64,000 nucleotides of DNA from Polytrichum commune (Eukaryota; Streptophyta; Polytrichopsida; Polytrichales; Polytrichaceae): NCBI GenBank assembly GCA_950295325.1, contig OX485803.1, positions 14,012,001 to 14,076,000 on the forward strand, given 5' to 3'. The number at the start of each line of letters is the position of its first letter. The stretch's first letter is position 1. Below are positions 13,240 to 24,284 of the stretch, in pieces. The notes beneath the pieces are model-generated. The model was not told where the DNA came from. It saw nothing but the letters and a program-made list of their open reading frames with translations, and ran no database searches. The translations under genes were made by a program, and so were the position numbers.

Positions 13240-14209
13240 CTGCCCCCATATGCGACGCCCCTGTGGTCGACGGCTCTTCCCGTCCCCTCTCGCTCCCCGC
13301 ATCCCCTTCCTGTGACGTCACGGACTTCCAAATGCCATCCCTCTACCACTTCTCGGCGGTCGACGCGGCCTCGGCCGTGGATTACTCCTGCGACGGCGTC
13401 GTCAACAGCCCGCCCCCAGCACTTGTCCCCCGCGCGTACGCCCCGTCGCCCTCCCCCCTCTCCAAGGAGAAACGGACGCTCGTTCGTTTGGGACACCTCT
13501 CGCCTTCGAGGGACGACGCCGTCGCTCGTCGCGGGCCGAGCCGCCGTCTCCGCATGGAAGGCCCCCGTTGCCACACCTCCCCCGCCGACTCCGTTCCTCC
13601 CCCCGCAACGTCCTCCGCGATCGTGGGCCCTCCACGCCTCGACTCCCCCCCGCCATCCAACATTGCAATAGTTCCATCGGCTCCGGATGCTCCCGTCGAC
13701 GCCCCCTTCGTTCCCACCGTTCCCCGCATGGACGTCCCCAAATCCAAGGTGCCCTCCTCAACCCTAAACCCCTTTCCCGCTTTTGCTTTCCTTGTCTTCC
13801 GTTTGCGTGCCGTTCTCTTTACGAGCGCCCATCCCAAACCGCCCTCATTATTTTCCCCACTCCATTCCTATTCTTATCTTCCTATGACGTTGTTTCGCAG
13901 GTGGCTACCCGCTCGCTTGGTGCCCGGCCCTCCTCCACGTCCTCCTTGGATAGGCACGCCCTCAAGGCCGCATCTTCCGAGTCCGATCGTTGTCTGGCCC
14001 TCCGGAGAAGCGCAAGACGTTCCCTTTCGCAAACGCCCTCGTATTCTACTTATAATACCACCTCGTACAATTCGGGAGCGCGTCCTGAAACATGCAAGAA
14101 CGACACATATTCCTATCCAGGCAACACACAAGGATTCAGTCGTGGGCCTGAGATTTTTAGAGCCATGGAGGCCACCAAAAAAAAGGACTTAGCCGCCAAA
14201 AAAAAATAG
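13240..14209 (+). CDS. GC-rich, proline/serine-rich possible coding region, unknown
   Basis: The GC-rich island continues past the phosphatase stop. A pyrimidine tract ending CCCATAG at about 13,239 could be a splice acceptor. An open frame rich in Pro, Ser, Ala and Arg runs from there, with a possible intron from about 13,754 (AAG|GTGCCC) to about 13,900 (TTTCGCAG). After that splice the frame ends in a Lys-rich tail (ATKKKDLAAKKK) at 14,209. Alternative frames are also open because of the base composition, so the product is unsure. It could be the next exons of the upstream gene or a separate captured fragment. Confidence 0.3.
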
Positions 14210-14583
14210 TGGGTCGGACTAGTGTGACTAGAAGCGTACTAGTGGGACGGACTCCCTAAATGGGCTTAGGTGTAGAACATATTTAAGTGCTTACTTTCTA
14301 TGCTATTCCAAGTTACTCAAGACATTGATGGTATTTCCATTATAATTGTATTTCTATCCCAATTAATTCATTCAACTTCCATTCATTCTTCGCATCTTCC
14401 CTTCCATTCATAACGAGTTGTCATTTCATACGCAACTATTTTCATGTATGCCTCACATTTTTGTTCACTTCCATGCCTTTATGTATAATAATAGTAGCAT
14501 ACCATTATACATATGGGATTTTTAGTCGTCATTACTGGTCCATTTTTGAAATGTGCATCCTTATATAGTCTCATAATCAACAA
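14210..14583. other. Non-coding right subterminal region of CACTA-type element
   Basis: No gene seen. Repeated ACTAGTG and TACTAGTGGGACGG-like words occur near 14,215-14,250. No counterpart was recognised in the left subterminal region. Confidence 0.4.
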
Positions 14584-14609
14584 AAAGTCTCCAAATACCG
14601 AATATAGTG
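14584..14609 (-). repeat. CACTA-element right terminal inverted repeat
   Basis: Read on the minus strand it starts CACTATATTCGG and contains GGAGACTTTT, matching the left end at 23 of 26 positions. Confidence 0.7.
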
Positions 14610-15305
14610 TTTTGTGTGTTTGTATGAAAACCATCTATTAGGCTAGTGTTAGTGTAGTTGAGTCCACCTTGTCTAGAGTATGTTGTGTTGGTGGGGATAT
14701 AGATAAGTGCTAGATTATCGGTGTATGTTCTCCATCTACGATCATCTTCTTGTGGGGGGGGGGGGGGTGGTACCATGTTCATTTGGCCTACTTATTACTG
14801 CAATATCTCTATGAAATCACCACATAGGGTGTGTGTGTGATTTGGGTGTGCAATCATTTGTGTAATTATGGTGTACATTATATCGGGTATTAATTTAATG
14901 TCTTCTTCATGTGATGGCATGTACATATGAAGTAACAACCACGGTTTTAGTGAATTGTTTTTTATGTGGATAATTTGTAGGTATGATGGTATGTTGGAAG
15001 GGGAGGGTATTTTTGTAATATTTCCTTGGAATGTATTTTTTTGTGTATGAGTGTGAGTATACCTCCTCTAGCTGGGGTGTATGGCATTCTTTGTTGGATG
15101 CACCTAGTTAGCGCATGTGTGTTATTAAATACTAGTTTATATTGTGGGAATAGGTTGCGAATGTATTTAGTTGATTTGGTTGATGTCGATTTAGTTTCTT
15201 GTATGGTGATTATGGCCGGTATGTCATGTGAGTGGTGGATAATGTCTTGTATGTTGGGTAGTGTTGTGTTTGATGATGAGGCATTCCATGTTATGACTTG
15301 AGTGT
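14610..15305 (-). pseudogene. LINE EEP-type endonuclease, N-terminal and central part
   Basis: On the minus strand VITWNASS opens the domain. AIITIQETK carries the catalytic glutamate box, RGGILTLIHK follows, LCGDF matches the GDFN box, and TYSRQGGLNY with SLIDGF matches the late S-x-I-D region. These are in the family's usual order. Stops near 14,795 and a poly-G run at 14,755-14,767 interrupt the frame. The missing SDHLPI box is at about 4,800, across the insertion. Confidence 0.75.
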
Positions 15306-16300
15306 GATAGTTAGTATTTTGGATGTGTTGTGGCGGTGGGGGTGGGGGTAATGATGGTGTTGGTGGGGTGTGTGTGTATTTGGTTAGGGGTTCGAATATT
15401 TTTAGTGTTTCATTAAGAAAATTTCCAGGTAGGTAGGGGATTTGATCTCTCAGTGCTTGAAGGTTTGGTGAGTAATGGTTTTGATGTATAAGTTTATATA
15501 TATTTTTGTGTATGCTAGTTGGTGGTTAATTCTATGTTGGTTCTCTTGTAATAATTGAGTGTGTGGGTGTATAATGTTGATATGTCTTTCAAGGGGGTTT
15601 ATTAAGGCGTTTAGTTTAATTAGGAGTATTGAGGGTCAGCCTGGGATTTAAATTTTGGATGACATGTTCGCATGTATTTATGTTTGGGCTTCTGGTTATG
15701 ATTAATGCAAATAGTGTGTTTGGTGTTGGGTATTATCTTTCTTGGCTAATATACAATGAGAGGTTGGGAAATATTCTAAAGGCATTGTTGTGGCTAGGGT
15801 GGTTTGTTTCTAGTAATGGGGAGAAAGTTTGTATAATGTGTTGGTATTTTGGGTGAAGTTTTATTGTACATGGTATGAAATATGTTTTGGATCTACGTCT
15901 ATGTGCCAGTGGGTGTTCTTTTAATACAGTAGGCACAAGCCCTGGATTTGATTCAATATCTCCACATGTTTGTAGGATTACGTGTATAATTTTTTTTTTT
16001 TTTTTATTTGGATGTTTTTGTGTATATGTGCATATTATTCTTAGTTTTGTGGGTTATGGTGGCTCTTGTATCTTCGATTTGGTATTTATGGTTGGTCCTT
16101 GTGTATGGTAGAGTGATTTGTTTTATGGGCATTTTGGGTTGGTGTTTGATTTTTGGGCTATTTTTTTTTAATTTGGGTGTAAAAGAATTGTATTAATGTT
16201 TTTTCTTAGAGGAGTGTGTTGGTTGTAGGTCGTTGGTTTTGGAGTTGGTATTTTCTATATTTTTGGTGGTATTTATAAATACCTTATTTTTCTAATGTCT
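14610..16300 (-). mobile_element. LINE, 5' portion, decayed
   Basis: Same A/C-rich coding strand as 1-4,883. Minus-strand readings from 16,300 downward give Pro-rich ORF1-like sequence, then the endonuclease domain from about 15,305. The order fits the 5' half of the LINE whose 3' half lies left of the CACTA-type insertion. The true 5' end is not defined. A short Lys/Glu-rich open frame at 16,365-16,586 may belong to it or be unrelated. Confidence 0.65.
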
Positions 16301-17636
16301 CTTTTAGTATTAAAATATCATTTTATAAATACATCATAGGTATCCAGGTCATTGTTTATCTCAACTAGTTTGACATGTCCATGTTGTCTTCGTGCAATCC
16401 GCCTTCCGAGTCTTTTGCCACGCTTTCAATGTAATAGGTTGTTGTTAGTAGTTGTTGCTTGAAGATTGTAAGCTGGGCAAGTATGAATATCATGGATTTG
16501 TTGGTGTACACTATCGCTTTGCGGTATGCATTTTTTTCCCTCTCCGCTATTTGTTTGCGTAGTTTGAAGATTTTCCCTTCCATCATTATTTTTACTTTTT
16601 ATCTTGTCAGCCCATTGGAGGGCGTATTTTCAAAGGCCTTCATACTATTTGTAAGTATTGTGTTTATGCCCCAAAACCTTATTCTAGTTAATTTTTCTTG
16701 AGAAGGTATTTTATATCATCTAAGTTCTTGGGGTGTGGGATGAATTCTATATATTTTCAAAGAAACTTGTACATTGCAGCATTTAGACACTGTACATTGC
16801 AACTCTCTATGTGTTTACCGTTCTTAATTTTGGAAAAATATGTTTATCATATTTTTCCATATATATTTTTAGTTCTTGTTTAATTGTTTTTTATTTTTTA
16901 TTTTTAAAGATTTTTTACTATGAGGATAAGAACATTATTTCTTGTTTTATCGTCATCGGTAAGTTTATTTCTTGATGTGAATTATGTATTAATTTTTTTT
17001 ATTATGAAGTGATATTTCATAAGTGTTTATTATTTTTGTTTGTTCCAATGATGTTACTACTATCCACGCAAAGTTCATTTTTTTCTTCTTTAAGACATTA
17101 AAGATCTTATAATCATATGCTTGGTTGAATATTTTGTTTACCATTTAAAAATATATATAAATAAATTATTTATTTATTTATTAATTAGTATATTGCTTGT
17201 GATTTTGACTAAGAGTAGGTTGTTAAATACTAACACATCATAAGATTTGCAATTTTTTTTCCTCTAAAGTTGTTCGTCATTTAGTGTCAAGATGAAAACC
17301 TTCATTAATTGGAGAATGTTTTTTTCCATCAACTAGTGAATTTTTAAGGTGAAGTTTAATTGTACCACTCTACAGGAATGCTACGATGTGAGCGGTGAGC
17401 GGTGAGCGGTGAGCAGATCTCGTGAGCAAAAAATCGAAATTTAAAACTCCATTTAACGAAAGTTAGGACCCCTATGACCGTGGATTTTGCACATATTTCA
17501 AGTTTTATTTTGGAATTATGAGGCCGATATTTATGGAGTGCCTAATTTTTAGGACCAAAAGTTTCTAAAAATTACCAACGAGGCCCTATGGCCGTGGGAA
17601 AATTCAATGTGGTTGAGAAGATGGTGGACCTATGGG
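16300..17636. other. AT-rich non-coding stretch
   Basis: No gene recognised. A short GTGAGCG microsatellite (about four units) lies at 17,388-17,413. The rest is AT-rich with only small open frames. Confidence 0.5.
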
Positions 17637-18160
17637 AAGAGGCCTCGGATCCGAGGCCTCTTAGTTGTGGGTAGCTTATGCTTGAAAATCAAAATGTTAT
17701 GTATATTTGAGTTGGCTACTTGTCTTTGCATTCGGCCATTTCTTGTATGTGTAGTGCATGAGGAGGACCTATAGGAAGAGGCCTCGGATCCGAGGCCTCT
17801 TAGTTGTGGGTAGCTTATGCTTGAAAATCAAAATGTTATGTATATTTGAGTTGGCTACTTGTCTTTGCATTTGGCCATTTCTTGTATGTTCTAGCATGAG
17901 GAGGACCTATAGGAAGAGGCCTCGGAACCGAGGCCTCTTAGTTGTGGGTAGGTTATGCTTGAAAATCAAAATGTTATGTATATTTGAGTTGGCTACTTGT
18001 CTTTGCATTTGGCCATTTCTTGTATGTTCTAGCATGAGGAGGAGGTTTGGAAAGAGGCCTCGGATCCGAGGCCTCTTTTTTGTGGGTAGGATATGCTTGA
18101 GAAATCAAAATGTTATGTGTATTTGGTTTGGCTACTTGTCTTTAGATTGTCTACTAGTTG
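17637..18160. repeat. 138-bp tandem repeat with BamHI-centred palindromes
   Basis: Four copies spaced 138-139 bp apart. Each opens with a 26-bp palindrome of AAGAGGCCTCG-GATC-CGAGGCCTCTT layout at 17,637-17,662, 17,776-17,801, 17,914-17,939 (one central change) and 18,052-18,077. Because 138 is divisible by 3, an open frame of repeated 46-aa blocks runs through the array. I treat that frame as a by-product, not a gene. The array lies just 3' of the methyltransferase-like gene. Confidence 0.85.
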
Positions 18161-18281
18161 ACGACCACAAAAGTGTAGTGTTATTTGAGAACAACGACAA
18201 GATGCATTCAACAAGATAATTGGAATATTGAAAACCACACCACACTTTATAAATCCAAATACCAATCAATCAAACCAAAAA

Positions 18282-21200
18282 TCAATCAACAATGACGTTG
18301 TCACTACTAGATTCCCTACTTCCAAAGATACTCCCCTCATGGCCGCCCTCATCTGAAGAGGAATCTAAGGTATGGCATTCATTATCCACCTCTGCAAGAA
18401 CATCGAAGAAGTCTAAGGCACGGGGGTCATAACGTGGAGACGGGGTACTAGCTTTGCTAGGAGAAGGTTGTGCCGCTAGTACCATCGCCATATCATGGGC
18501 ATAGATTGGCAAAGAGAATCCCTTGGTAGGCATACCAAACACATCCGCTCCAAGGCCAAGTCTGAAAACAAGCATGAAAATTGTAAGAAAAAGGATGGAA
18601 AATGTAAAAGCTAAGTGGACAAGGAAAAGAAGCAACTTAGAAGGTCATCATACTCACTTACTGCGAGGACTTTGGCCTCGATCGCTTCAAGGCCAGCGGC
18701 CTCTTCTGCGTGCCTTGTGAAGCCTGCGTGGAAGCAACAACAATGGATGGAGCCTTCACCGCAGGCTTAACACTCTTAAGTGGCTTAAGGACATGGTTGA
18801 AGGTGTCCTCGTCCTCCTCAAGAGCAACGATATGGCGCCCAAGCTGCCTACATGCATGGATAGAAGTCCCTGTTGCGGAGGAAATGTTAGCAAAGGAAAA
18901 AAAAAAAAAAAACTTAGAAATTGAAAACTTGGATATGATGGCAAGTGAAGTAGGACATACCAACGCCCGCATTAACGTCCACCACAACCTGTCCAATGTC
19001 CGTAGTGGCCATTATCAAGGAGGACATGAAAGAAATATCTTTCTCCCGGGGACCACGCCAAGCTTTGGAGCCGTCCATGAGAGGAGTTACGGTATAATTC
19101 ATAATCGCATCATCCATATCGAGCTCAATGCCAAGAGCCTTGAGCTCATTGGCATCGCGAAGGCGGAATGACAAGTGCCGGGGCCACTTATCAAGGTCGG
19201 ATCCAATTGTTTTGGTGGCACGAACAAGTAAGACAACCTGGAAGAGGTTGGTGGTCTTGTCCACATGTTTAGCTGAATGAAGGCGAAGACGGTTGACTCC
19301 CAGCCACTCCTTAAAGATCGTGAACCCAAAAGCAGCGAAGTGGTCTTGAATGCTCTCCTTGAAGTCACCATTGTCATCTGCATGAAATAGGAGGAGAGCT
19401 CCATCGTCATGCAGGATCTCATCCGCAAAATCGAAGAGCTCACCTAGAAAATCAGTATCCAATGCATTCCAGGAAGGTACACTATAGGAAGGATCGGAGA
19501 CATTGGGTACAGGCAGGTTCTCCGGGATGTCGGCAATGACAAGATCAGCCATGCCCACATCTGACCTCGCAACGCCTAGAGCTCTCCGCGGATAGGAGGG
19601 TGGAAGAGAAAGAATGAAGTTGGAAACCTCCTGAAAATGACGACGTTGATGAAGGATAGAGGCATTCAAGATGCATTCTAAAACAACGGGAGGACGCCTA
19701 GCAGATGAAAGAATGGGCGGAGGAGGTGGCTTGGATAGAGTAGGAACTTCACTAAGAGATGGAGTAGATGCAACTACCGCCTCAGGTGAAGCAGGGGGAG
19801 GGGGATCATCCTCCACAGTCTTGAGCTTCCTCGCGCGCTTCTTGAGTGATGATTCGTCTTGAGTTGCACGCTTCCTCCTCTTGGACTTCTGTGTGTTGGC
19901 CTCATCAACAGTCGCAACAACCTCATCTGCCTCCGGAAGTTGACTGTCAAGGAGAACAACCTCATCGCTTTGAGCAGGAGGCAGGGAAGGCTATCCACTG
20001 GAGAGCCGAATCTTCAACTCCACGTCCTCTTACATTCCAAGTACCAACAACACTCGCGGAGATGCGGGAGGGAGAAGTTGCGCTTTTGAGCCGGGGAAAA
20101 TATGAAGGTAGGTGAAGAGGAATCAGACCATGCATCAAGAAACGGAGGGAGCTTCTTCAAAGCCTTCTTCTTGAAGAGCTCGTGCTTGATGTACCTTGAC
20201 AACGAAGGAGTGAGGTCAATTAGCAACTTAGAAAACAAATGGTTTGAAATAAATGAGGTGAACACAAGATTTTCCAACTAACGTACCTACAGATTAAGCG
20301 CTTGACAATGTTGTCAGCGCCTTTGACATCCTTCCACCACGTCCCCTTTCCGTATATATCTGACCCTGAGAAGTGACCAATGAACGCCTTATCCCAGAGA
20401 CAGATTCGCCACTTCTCCAAGTAATCCGGCAATGAATCAACTTCCACGTCTCCGTCAAGCCCACCCAAGGCATTAAGTATATCGGGTAACTCCTTGACCG
20501 TGGCATCCTCTAGCTGTGGATAAATTCAAGGCCAAGATAAGAATTGGCACAAAAGGAAGAGTTGAAAGGTAAGGATGGATAAGGAGTATAGACGTACCCC
20601 TGCCCAAAACGCAGCTTTATTGAGCCAAGGTTTCAAGGTGTCCTCACTTGCAGGACTTTTGGGAAACTGGATAGCTTCACGATTGAAACTTCCACTGTTC
20701 CACCACTTTAACCAACGGACTTTATACTCTGGCTCCACTGCAGCTGTGGCAATAAGTTGCAATTTCTCCAATGTCATCTCAATCTTTTGAGAATGGTGGG
20801 CGCTATAATGCCTAGTAATCTGAAACACTTGCAATCAAAAAAGAAGGCGAAGTAAATTTGAGAATATATTCTCAGAAAGTGCTGCAAAGAATGCTAGCAG
20901 TAAGCCCTCACTTGAGACTTCTCCCATAAGCACATTCAAATCAAATTTATTTCAACTAAAAACTAACCTCTTAGGCCCCCTTCAAACCTCTCTGGTTAGC
21001 ACCCTAACCAGAAATTTCTCAAAGTACAACCATACAAGCCCTCACAATAGCCCTCAACAATAAGCTAAATCAAATCGATTTCAACAAAATGAATACCTCT
21101 AAGCCCCCCTAAGCCCTCCTCCACAAGCACCTTAGCTAGAAAATGCGAAAAAAAAACCATCCCAACCCTCACGTCAGCCCTCACCTCAGACCAAATTGAA

Positions 21201-22766
21201 GCAAAAAAAAAATAACATGAGAGGTCCCCAAGGTGGCTACCCTGGGGGTGTCGGATCCGACAGAGGCCCAGGGCCCTCCCTTTGGAGCTCTCCCACTAGC
21301 ACCTTAACCAGAAATTCAAAAATTAAAACCATACGAGCCCACGCATCAGCCCTTTCGCAAAGCAAAATTAAATCAAATTTAACAAAAAACAAACCTCTAA
21401 GCCCCCCTTCAAACCTCTCTCATTAGCCCCCTAACCAGAAATTCAAAAATTAAAACCATACAAGCCCTTACCTCAACCCTCATCCATAACCAAAATCAAA
21501 TCAATTTCAACAAATTCGAAGCCTCTAAGCGTCCCTTCAAAACTCTCTCATTAGCCCCCCAACCTGAAATTTCACAAAATACAACCATACAAGCCCTCAC
21601 AATAGCCCTCAACAATAAGGACCTTTCCCATAAGGACATTTGAATTTAATTCAACCAAAACGTACCTCCTCTAGGAACTGTTTTCCAAGGGCGGGATTTG
21701 CGATTGATTGTTGTTTGTTAAATTTGTGCCCAAGTTCTTCAGTCGTCTTCTTAATCACACCGTCCAATACCTCACCCAACCCGTTCCCAGATTGCTCCTT
21801 TGGAGGAACTTCCTCCTTGTAGATTTGGGCTGCCTCATCTACCGCATCGGCTATCTCTTGCTGAACATATATTCAAAATTGTAAGATCATGACTAAAAGT
21901 AATGAATGCGAAGTAGAAGGTTGAAGAATTTGGAGTGACTTACATTGAAAATGAAGGACACCATAAGGTTTTGGGTCAGCGGGTACCAAGGGCTCTTGGG
22001 GCCTCTACTCTTACACGCTTGGAATTGCTCCTCGGTCAATAATGGCTGGTAGTAGCTAAGATCATACGAACCGTATTTTTGAATGCGGTGTAGAGTGTGT
22101 ACGAGGCTAGTTTTAACGTGAGCGGTCTGGTTAGCCCTGTTGCGGTTGAGACAAATGCCATTAGATGCCAATCAAAAAATGAAGGAAAAAACGATTTGAA
22201 AAACTAACATATTTATTTGTTAATGTCGTGTATTGCGTTAAGGACGTCCCCACGCCCACCCGTTGTGTCGAGGATAACACATTCTGGGCAACCATGCTTC
22301 TCATACCAGAGTGCATCGTCCTTGTGATCTGATTCGATACACTCCTTCCACGCAAGCAAGCGGTGGTTACCATCATACACGAAGAACATACATCCACTGA
22401 GGCTCATCAAATCCTTATCCGCGCATAGAAAAGATTCAAACTTATCATTTTCTGCAACCCAAAGCTCTCCCCATTCACGCCTGTCTTTCGCAAAAATGAA
22501 TCGATTATCTCCATACTCATTTGTAGTAGACACGTACAAAGTGGCAGACCCAGCTCGGTATCCAAATTGAAATGCCGCCATGAGCTTTGTAACGTTGCTG
22601 CGGAGGGTTGGACGAACCAATGGCATGTGAATCAACCTGCAGAGGGGGATTCTCATAGAGGATTTTTCTACCGGTTGTATCCTCATGCCCTCAACAACTG
22701 AGAAGCTATCTTTCTTTAAATTGTGGCGAATCCGATACTCCATTGCACGAACACCGACATCTGATT
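18282..22766 (-). pseudogene. ParB-like / DNA-methyltransferase-like fusion gene, 5' truncated
   Basis: Inferred exons on the minus strand: 22,766-22,217; 22,136-21,944; 21,860-21,666; 20,819-20,598; 20,513-20,283; 20,226 to about 20,020; about 19,995-18,961; 18,869-18,662; 18,561-18,282. Most junctions have GT-AG borders and keep frame. The first exon holds a ParB-like box (FFVYDGNHRLLAW). The late exons resemble an N4/N6 DNA methyltransferase: MADLVIADIPENLP stands where DPPY is expected, and after splicing VVVDVNAGVGTSIHACR with a later VALEED stands where the SAM-binding FxGxG region is expected. Both motifs are altered, so catalysis is doubtful. The join between the sixth and seventh exons is unresolved. 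The 5' end is lost: hAT copy 1 begins 31 bp upstream of the first retained exon. The first donor reads AT instead of GT, followed by a stop. Confidence 0.6.
20830..21660. repeat. Intronic repeat block with CCCTCAC units and GTCGGATCCGAC palindrome
   Basis: This intron of the methyltransferase-like gene is filled with degenerate units of about 110-150 bp (AAGCCCTCACAATAGCCCTCAACAATA, AACCAGAAATT and similar). At 21,225-21,300 it has a segment with GGTCCCCAAGGTGGCT, the palindrome GTCGGATCCGAC and GGCCCTCCCTTTGGAGCTCT. The same segment recurs three times at 58,190-58,670. Confidence 0.65.
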
Positions 22767-22797
22767 CTGCAGGTGAAACGCAGAGTGGCATCCCGGA

Positions 22798-22880
22798 CAG
22801 GGTTGTCTATCGCAACGTCATGACGGTATCGTGCCGTCATGTCGTGTCGGGACGGACCCCTCCGTTACGACACAATAGGG
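22798..22880 (+). repeat. hAT copy 1 left terminal region
   Basis: Begins CAGGGTTGTCTATCG and contains CATGACGG, CCGTCATG and GACGGACCCCTCCGT, a set of short inverted GTCGTGACGG-like words. Same arrangement as 27,782-27,866. Confidence 0.8.
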
Positions 22881-23061
22881 TCCACGTAGGGTCAACATAG
22901 GGTGAATGGACTAGGGTGGGTAAAATACTTACCTTCTTGCCAAGGTGGCGTCCTATGTGGCAGAAAACGCCGACGTGGATGTGCATATTTCCCTTGCAAA
23001 GTAAACCATTTTGCCATTGTGTTTATCATTCTGTTAAAATCAAAGTAGAAAAATATGACTA

Positions 23062-23400
23062 AGGAGGGTGTGGGGCGGACGGGGGCGGACGGGGGAGGGG
23101 GGTGGAGCGGACGGAGGGGGAGGGGGGTGGAGCGGACGGGGGAGGGGGTGGAGCGGACGGAGGTGGAGGGGGGTGGAGCGGACGGGGGAGGGGGTGGAGC
23201 GGACGGGGGTGGGGGGGTGGGGCGGACGGAGGGGGTTGGAGCGGACGGTGGGGGGGTGGGGCGGACGGGGGTGGGGGGTGGAGCGGATGGGGGAGGGGGG
23301 GGGGGAGCGGACGGAGGGGGGTCGAGCGGATGGGGGTTGGGAACGGGGGGGAACGCTGGAGCGGACGGGGGAACGCGGAGGGGAGCGGGGGGGAGGGGAA
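23062..23400 (+). repeat. GGACGG minisatellite, terminal array of hAT copy 1
   Basis: G-rich variable units of 20-25 bp such as GGGTGGAGCGGACGGGGGAG. It occupies the same position as 28,055-28,440 in copy 2. Long open frames on either strand here are products of the repeat. Confidence 0.85.
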
Positions 23401-23419
23401 CAACGTGCAATTGCGGCCA

Positions 23420-23560
23420 TATATTTTCTGGCAGTAGAAATAATATTGCATATTCATGTAGAGGACTTCATTACCTATCCATGGATACCAAGAACTCATT
23501 TTTTGAACTTCATATGAATTTTTGAGAGCCAAAAAACCTAGACTATGTCCAAACTTCCAA
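23420..23560 (+). repeat. D repeat, copy 1
   Basis: A segment of about 130 bp starting GCAGTAGAAATA and including CATTCATGTAGAGGACTTCA and TATCCATGGATACCAAGAA. It recurs at 26,918, 34,904 and 47,577, each time beside a GGACGG array. Confidence 0.8.
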
Positions 23561-24284
23561 AAAAAAATGTTTCTGAATTATATAAATATAAATATGAGCA
23601 ATTGTGAAGAGTCCTTGTGAGAGAATACCATTCATAAAATTGCACACCCAATTAAAACTTTATTCAATATCAAGTTTACAAATCACGAGTGAATATGAAT
23701 CAATGTAACTGGATGTGTAGTTTTTATCATCCATATTATGGTTGTATTTCATCCGTTAACGTTTATAGAGTCAGATTTACAAAGAAGGGAGTACCATTTT
23801 GTTAACATTTAACACGTTTAACATTTATAGTGTGCAATATGTGGGGAGTAGAAGAAAGTTAACATTTAGAGATGTTTAGGATCACGTGTACAACCGATAT
23901 AACTATTGCAATATTGTGCTCAACTTTAGTTAACTAGATATAACTATAGTTGACTACATTTTGTGGCATACGAAAATTAGAATAAATATAGGTAACTGCA
24001 TTTTGGCAAGACATATCACAAACAACTATAGTTAACTTGAATTTAGCACATGGATGTGATAACAACGATGTGGCTTCACGAGAGGCGAGAACCTTGGTTA
24101 GCCTCCCATAGACTTCTTCTCGATTATGGAGCAAAAGCCTCATGGAGTATGAACATTGCACTAAGATCCATAAACCTCATACAATATACAAGTTTTGTAT
24201 GAAAAAATGATGGCTTTATTTACATCTCCAACGGTTACAAAATTGGTATGATTCAAAATTGCTGCAAAAAAAAACAAAAAAAAT
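23560..24284. other. 3' flank of kinase cassette (copy 1)
   Basis: Reverse complement of the sequence downstream of the plus-strand kinase (31,124-31,830), including the region holding the AATAAA signal. No separate gene seen. Confidence 0.65.

Larger units (their letters stand above)
4884..14609. mobile_element. CACTA-type DNA transposon with cargo, inserted in a LINE
   Basis: The ends form imperfect terminal inverted repeats that begin CACTATATTCG: 4,884-4,909 and the reverse complement of 14,584-14,609 match at 23 of 26 positions. CACTA termini define the CMC/EnSpm superfamily, which makes 3-bp target duplications. The flanking triplets here (TAA left, TTT right) do not match, so the duplication is either decayed or absent. 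Independent support is that the two borders fall exactly where one LINE endonuclease reading is broken and resumes. Inside are a DUF7869-like gene (5,285-8,465), palindromes (8,564-9,387), non-coding repeats and a GC-rich island with an NIF-type phosphatase gene. No TNP2-like CACTA transposase was recognised. A second nested element between 9.4 and 12.3 kb is possible. Confidence 0.7.

Noticed and set aside
17758-18219. 153-codon open frame with 46-aa repeats
   Set aside because: It exists because the 138-bp tandem unit is divisible by 3; no start context or domain supports a protein.
23055-23525. Long Gly/Arg- or Pro/Ser-rich open frames on both strands in the GGACGG arrays (also at 26,381-26,907, 28,029-29,036, 35,110-35,950, 42,615-43,274, 47,593-48,386)
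   Set aside because: They follow the repeat composition, occur in all frames and vary between copies; they are repeat artefacts, not genes.
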